Shown here piece after piece: positions 5,738 to 7,572 of a stretch of 7,572 bases of DNA (positions are counted from its first letter, which is position 1; each line of letters starts with the position of its first letter). This DNA comes from an uncultured Eubacteriales bacterium (GTDB lineage: Bacteria > Bacillota > Clostridia > Oscillospirales > Acutalibacteraceae), in NCBI GenBank assembly GCA_934445015.1, contig CAKSDJ010000060.1, positions 1 to 7,572 on the forward strand, written 5' to 3'. The notes under the pieces are model-generated. The model worked only from the letters and a program-made list of their open reading frames with translations. It had not been told where the DNA came from and did not search any database. A program made the position numbers and the translations under genes.

Positions 5738-7345
5738 TCAATCCAACGCAATAATCGTTATGTTGTACTCACTTCCTCCGAAATTTGTGTCTTGTAACAA
5801 CATATTATTATACGCGAACTTTAAAGTAACATTATCGGTTGCTGTGTATACGGTATTATACGCAACCGTAAGCCTGCACGAAAGATCTTTTTTAGGTACG
5901 TTAATAAATGTTTGCGTTGCAAACATACAGTTTGAATTGTTTTGCCCGTCAATCAACGATACACCGCACATTTTATCATCGCCCTTAGCGCTGACAGTTA
6001 CTGTTCCGTTAAATACCAGACTGTAAGAGTGACCTTTTAAAAGGGTTATTTCATTATTTGACGTGTTGTATGTAATCAGACTTCCGCTGTTTTTGTTTAC
6101 TGTAAACGGAAGCGCCGAATTCCAACTGTTTGCATAAACCTGACCGCCTGCAGAGAAATATCCGGCACACATACCGTCATTTCCGTTTTGACCTGCGGCT
6201 TTTACGCCAGTATCGGCATTGCCTATCCACCAGTTACCGTTTGAACCTATAAACGGCGTTTTACCGTCGGTGCCGTTTTGTCCGTTTGTACCATTAGTGC
6301 CGTTTGTGCCGTCTGCACCTTTGAGAAGCGAAAGATCATAAAGATCAAGCCATATCTCATCACCCTTATAACGCCACTGTAAAATATTTCCGTTAACCCG
6401 AAATTCAGGTGTTTTGCCGTCGTCTCCGCGTGTACCGTCAATACCGTTAATGCCGTCATTTCCGTTTTGACCCGAAGGCCCCGTAATATCCGAAAGCGCC
6501 ACAAGATTTTGCCACTCGCCGCCTTCATAGCGCCACTGTATATGTGAATCTGTCTTTTTTACCTCTATCTGCTTGCCGTCAGAACCTTTATCTCCTCTAT
6601 CGCCCTTTTCGCCGTTAACACCTGCGGCTTTTACGCCGGTGTCGGTGTTGCCTATCCACCAGTTGCCGTTCTCGCCTATAAAGGGCGTTTTACCGTCGGC
6701 ACCGTTTTGTCCGTTTGTACCGTTAATACCATTAGTGCCGTTTGTGCCGTCTGCACCCTTGAGAAGCGAAAGGTCATAAAGGTTAAGCCATATATATTCA
6801 CCTTTATAACGCCACTGCAAAATGTTTCCGCTTGTTTGAAATTCAGGTGTTTTGCCGTCAGCACCGTTTGTGCCGTCATTTCCGTTTAATCCCGACGGAC
6901 CCGTAATATCCGAAAGCGCTACAAGATTTTGCCACTCGCCGCCTTCATAGCGCCACTGTATATGTGAATCTGTCTTTTTTATCTCTACGCTTCTGCCGTC
7001 GGCGCCGCTTTCGCCGTCTTTGCCATCGGCACCGTCTGTGCCGTTTACCCCATCTATACCGTTTTTACCGTCTGCTCCGTTCTTGCCTGCGCTTCCGTTT
7101 TTTCCGGCCGCTCCGTCAACGCCGTTTTCACCCGCAATACCTTTCAGTTCATCAAGGTATACAAGGTCGTGCCATTCGGTCTCTTCGCTGTATTTCCACT
7201 GAATAGCAGTGCCGTTGTTGCGTACATCAAACATATCCGCTGCAGATACTATTTTTGCATCTTTGGTCTTACCGGCACATCCTGCAGAAAGCATTGTGCA
7301 AACAGCCAAAAGTACGCAAATAAAGGTCAACTTCATTTTTCTCAT
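5738..7345 (-). CDS. Collagen-like lipoprotein with alternating Gly-X-Y blocks and W-rich modules
   Basis: This 535-aa protein has a lipoprotein signal peptide: MRKMK, a hydrophobic core, then LSAGC with the lipidated Cys at residue 23. Gly-X-Y blocks lie at 69-119 (17 triplets), 149-166, 197-220, 242-259, 289-312, 343-363 and 385-391. They are rich in Asn and Asp at the third position (GTN, GKN, GAD) and almost lack Pro. Between the blocks lie ~20-residue W-rich modules of the form IQWRYEGGEWQNLVAL (at 48, 129, 176, 269 and 322) and the motif NGNWWIGNTDTGVKAAG (at 226 and 369). This module set is known from collagen-like surface proteins of gut Firmicutes. The C-terminal ~145 residues have no triplets and are beta-rich, ending in ITIIAL. 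They may form a trimerising jelly roll like the BclA/C1q type (inference). The start has GGAGG 9 nt upstream and overlaps the preceding stop as ATGA, so translation is probably coupled. The protein would be anchored in the outer leaflet of the cytoplasmic membrane and extend outward. Confidence 0.88.
   Translation of the reverse strand: MRKMKLTFICVLLAVCTMLSAGCAGKTKDAKIVSAADMFDVRNNGTAIQWKYSEETEWHDLVYLDELKGIAGENGVDGAAGKNGSAGKNGADGKNGIDGVNGTDGADGKDGESGADGRSVEIKKTDSHIQWRYEGGEWQNLVALSDITGPSGLNGNDGTNGADGKTPEFQTSGNILQWRYKGEYIWLNLYDLSLLKGADGTNGTNGINGTNGQNGADGKTPFIGENGNWWIGNTDTGVKAAGVNGEKGDRGDKGSDGKQIEVKKTDSHIQWRYEGGEWQNLVALSDITGPSGQNGNDGINGIDGTRGDDGKTPEFRVNGNILQWRYKGDEIWLDLYDLSLLKGADGTNGTNGTNGQNGTDGKTPFIGSNGNWWIGNADTGVKAAGQNGNDGMCAGYFSAGGQVYANSWNSALPFTVNKNSGSLITYNTSNNEITLLKGHSYSLVFNGTVTVSAKGDDKMCGVSLIDGQNNSNCMFATQTFINVPKKDLSCRLTVAYNTVYTATDNVTLKFAYNNMLLQDTNFGGSEYNITIIALD
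6173..6574 (-). repeat. Second copy of a ~420-bp intragenic tandem duplication
   Basis: This covers residues 258-391 of the collagen-like lipoprotein. It repeats the order of modules found in residues 118-257: KKTDSHIQWRYEGGEWQNL, a Gly-X-Y block, a QWRY module, a Gly-X-Y block, then the NWWIG module. Compared with copy 1 it has two extra triplets (GTR, GDD side) before KTPEF and one triplet fewer in the following block. Confidence 0.85.
6575..6994 (-). repeat. First copy of a ~420-bp intragenic tandem duplication
   Basis: This covers residues 118-257. Around 6899-6981 the DNA is almost identical to 6479-6561, 420 bp away, including synonymous positions. That points to a recent duplication or continuing gene conversion. 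Confidence 0.85.
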
Positions 7346-7572
7346 TTACCGTTACCTCCGTTTAAATATTGTGAGCGGTATTTATCCGCAAACAGGGCAA
7401 CACCCTGTTTTAATACTTCCATCTGTGATTTCAGGTAGTATTCGTCTTCAAACATTGCGTAGTGCACACACGCTCTGACAAATATAAATATAAGTGGCGT
7501 GATTGTTGTATACGGTATCCCGATTTTCGGTTCCAACACTTTAGCATATGCCGTGTAACGCTCGTTAACGCC
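7342..7572 (-). CDS. C-terminal fragment, possibly a TetR-family regulator
   Basis: The frame is open to the right edge of the window, so these are the last 76 residues of a longer gene. A GTG at 7539 is inside the frame and lacks a ribosome-binding site. The fragment looks alpha-helical: a hydrophobic helix with Ile, Phe and Val (ITPLIFIFVRACVHYAMF), then a charged helix (YYLKSQMEVLKQGVALFADKY). This resembles the last two helices of TetR/AcrR ligand-binding domains, including the 'R.cvhyA.FE' pattern that I associate with clostridial members. The DNA-binding half is not in the window, so the assignment is tentative; a different small helical protein is possible. Its TGA stop overlaps the ATG of the collagen-like lipoprotein by 4 nt (ATGA), and the lipoprotein's ribosome-binding site lies inside this gene. 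The two are therefore certainly one transcript if both are expressed. Confidence 0.45.
   Translation of the reverse strand, partial: GVNERYTAYAKVLEPKIGIPYTTITPLIFIFVRACVHYAMFEDEYYLKSQMEVLKQGVALFADKYRSQYLNGGNGK

Noticed and set aside
6573..7206. Long plus-strand open frames rich in Pro/Ser or Arg opposite the collagen-like gene
   Set aside because: They are complements of Gly-X-Y codons (GGC/GGT-rich repeats give Pro/Ala/Arg-rich frames). They have no ribosome-binding site or promoter.
5738..7345. CRISPR array or simple satellite repeat
   Set aside because: The repeated DNA is in frame, encodes Gly-X-Y triplets and W-rich modules, and has no constant repeat/spacer pattern.

Overview
The window looks like chromosomal DNA from a Gram-positive, low-to-moderate GC anaerobe of the class Clostridia, probably a gut-type lineage (inference). 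The support is: strong GGAGG ribosome-binding sites, sigma-A-like promoters, two tRNAs with encoded CCA ends, an SPKTG cell-wall sorting signal, a GLUG-repeat surface protein with a Cys-rich tail typical of clostridial secreted proteins, and a collagen-like lipoprotein with W-rich modules. No phage, IS element, CRISPR array or integrase was seen.

Layout. Positions 3-284 (+) hold the C-terminal end of a probable Gfo/Idh/MocA oxidoreductase, followed by a strong hairpin terminator at 334-368. The next gene, 431-2470 (-), is a full-length EF-G-like translational GTPase paralogue. Its consensus promoter (2522-2550) lies in a divergent intergenic region, with an 8-bp stem-loop in its leader. On the other side of that region is a small secreted protein of unknown function (2727-3314, +), with its own terminator. 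A near-perfect promoter (TTGACA-17-TATAAT, 3375-3403) then drives a two-gene tRNA unit, tRNA-Met(CAT) and tRNA-Glu(TTC), closed by a terminator that starts right after the second CCA.

The second half (3708-7572) is a minus-strand surface-protein region. In the order of transcription it contains: the C-terminal end of a possible TetR-type regulator (7342-7572); a collagen-like lipoprotein (5738-7345) whose start overlaps the regulator's stop as ATGA; a 181-nt gap with three inverted repeats and an orphan ribosome-binding site; a GLUG-repeat cell-wall protein with an SPKTG sorting signal (3760-5556); and a hairpin terminator (3708-3741).

How they may work together (inference): the regulator and the lipoprotein are probably translationally coupled, and the two surface proteins would display a collagen/W-module fibre and a beta-solenoid adhesin on the same envelope. 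The most interesting signals are the EF-G paralogue, which keeps its domain IV translocation loop but has lost canonical GTP-binding and GTPase residues, and the segmentally duplicated collagen-like lipoprotein with two RGD tripeptides.
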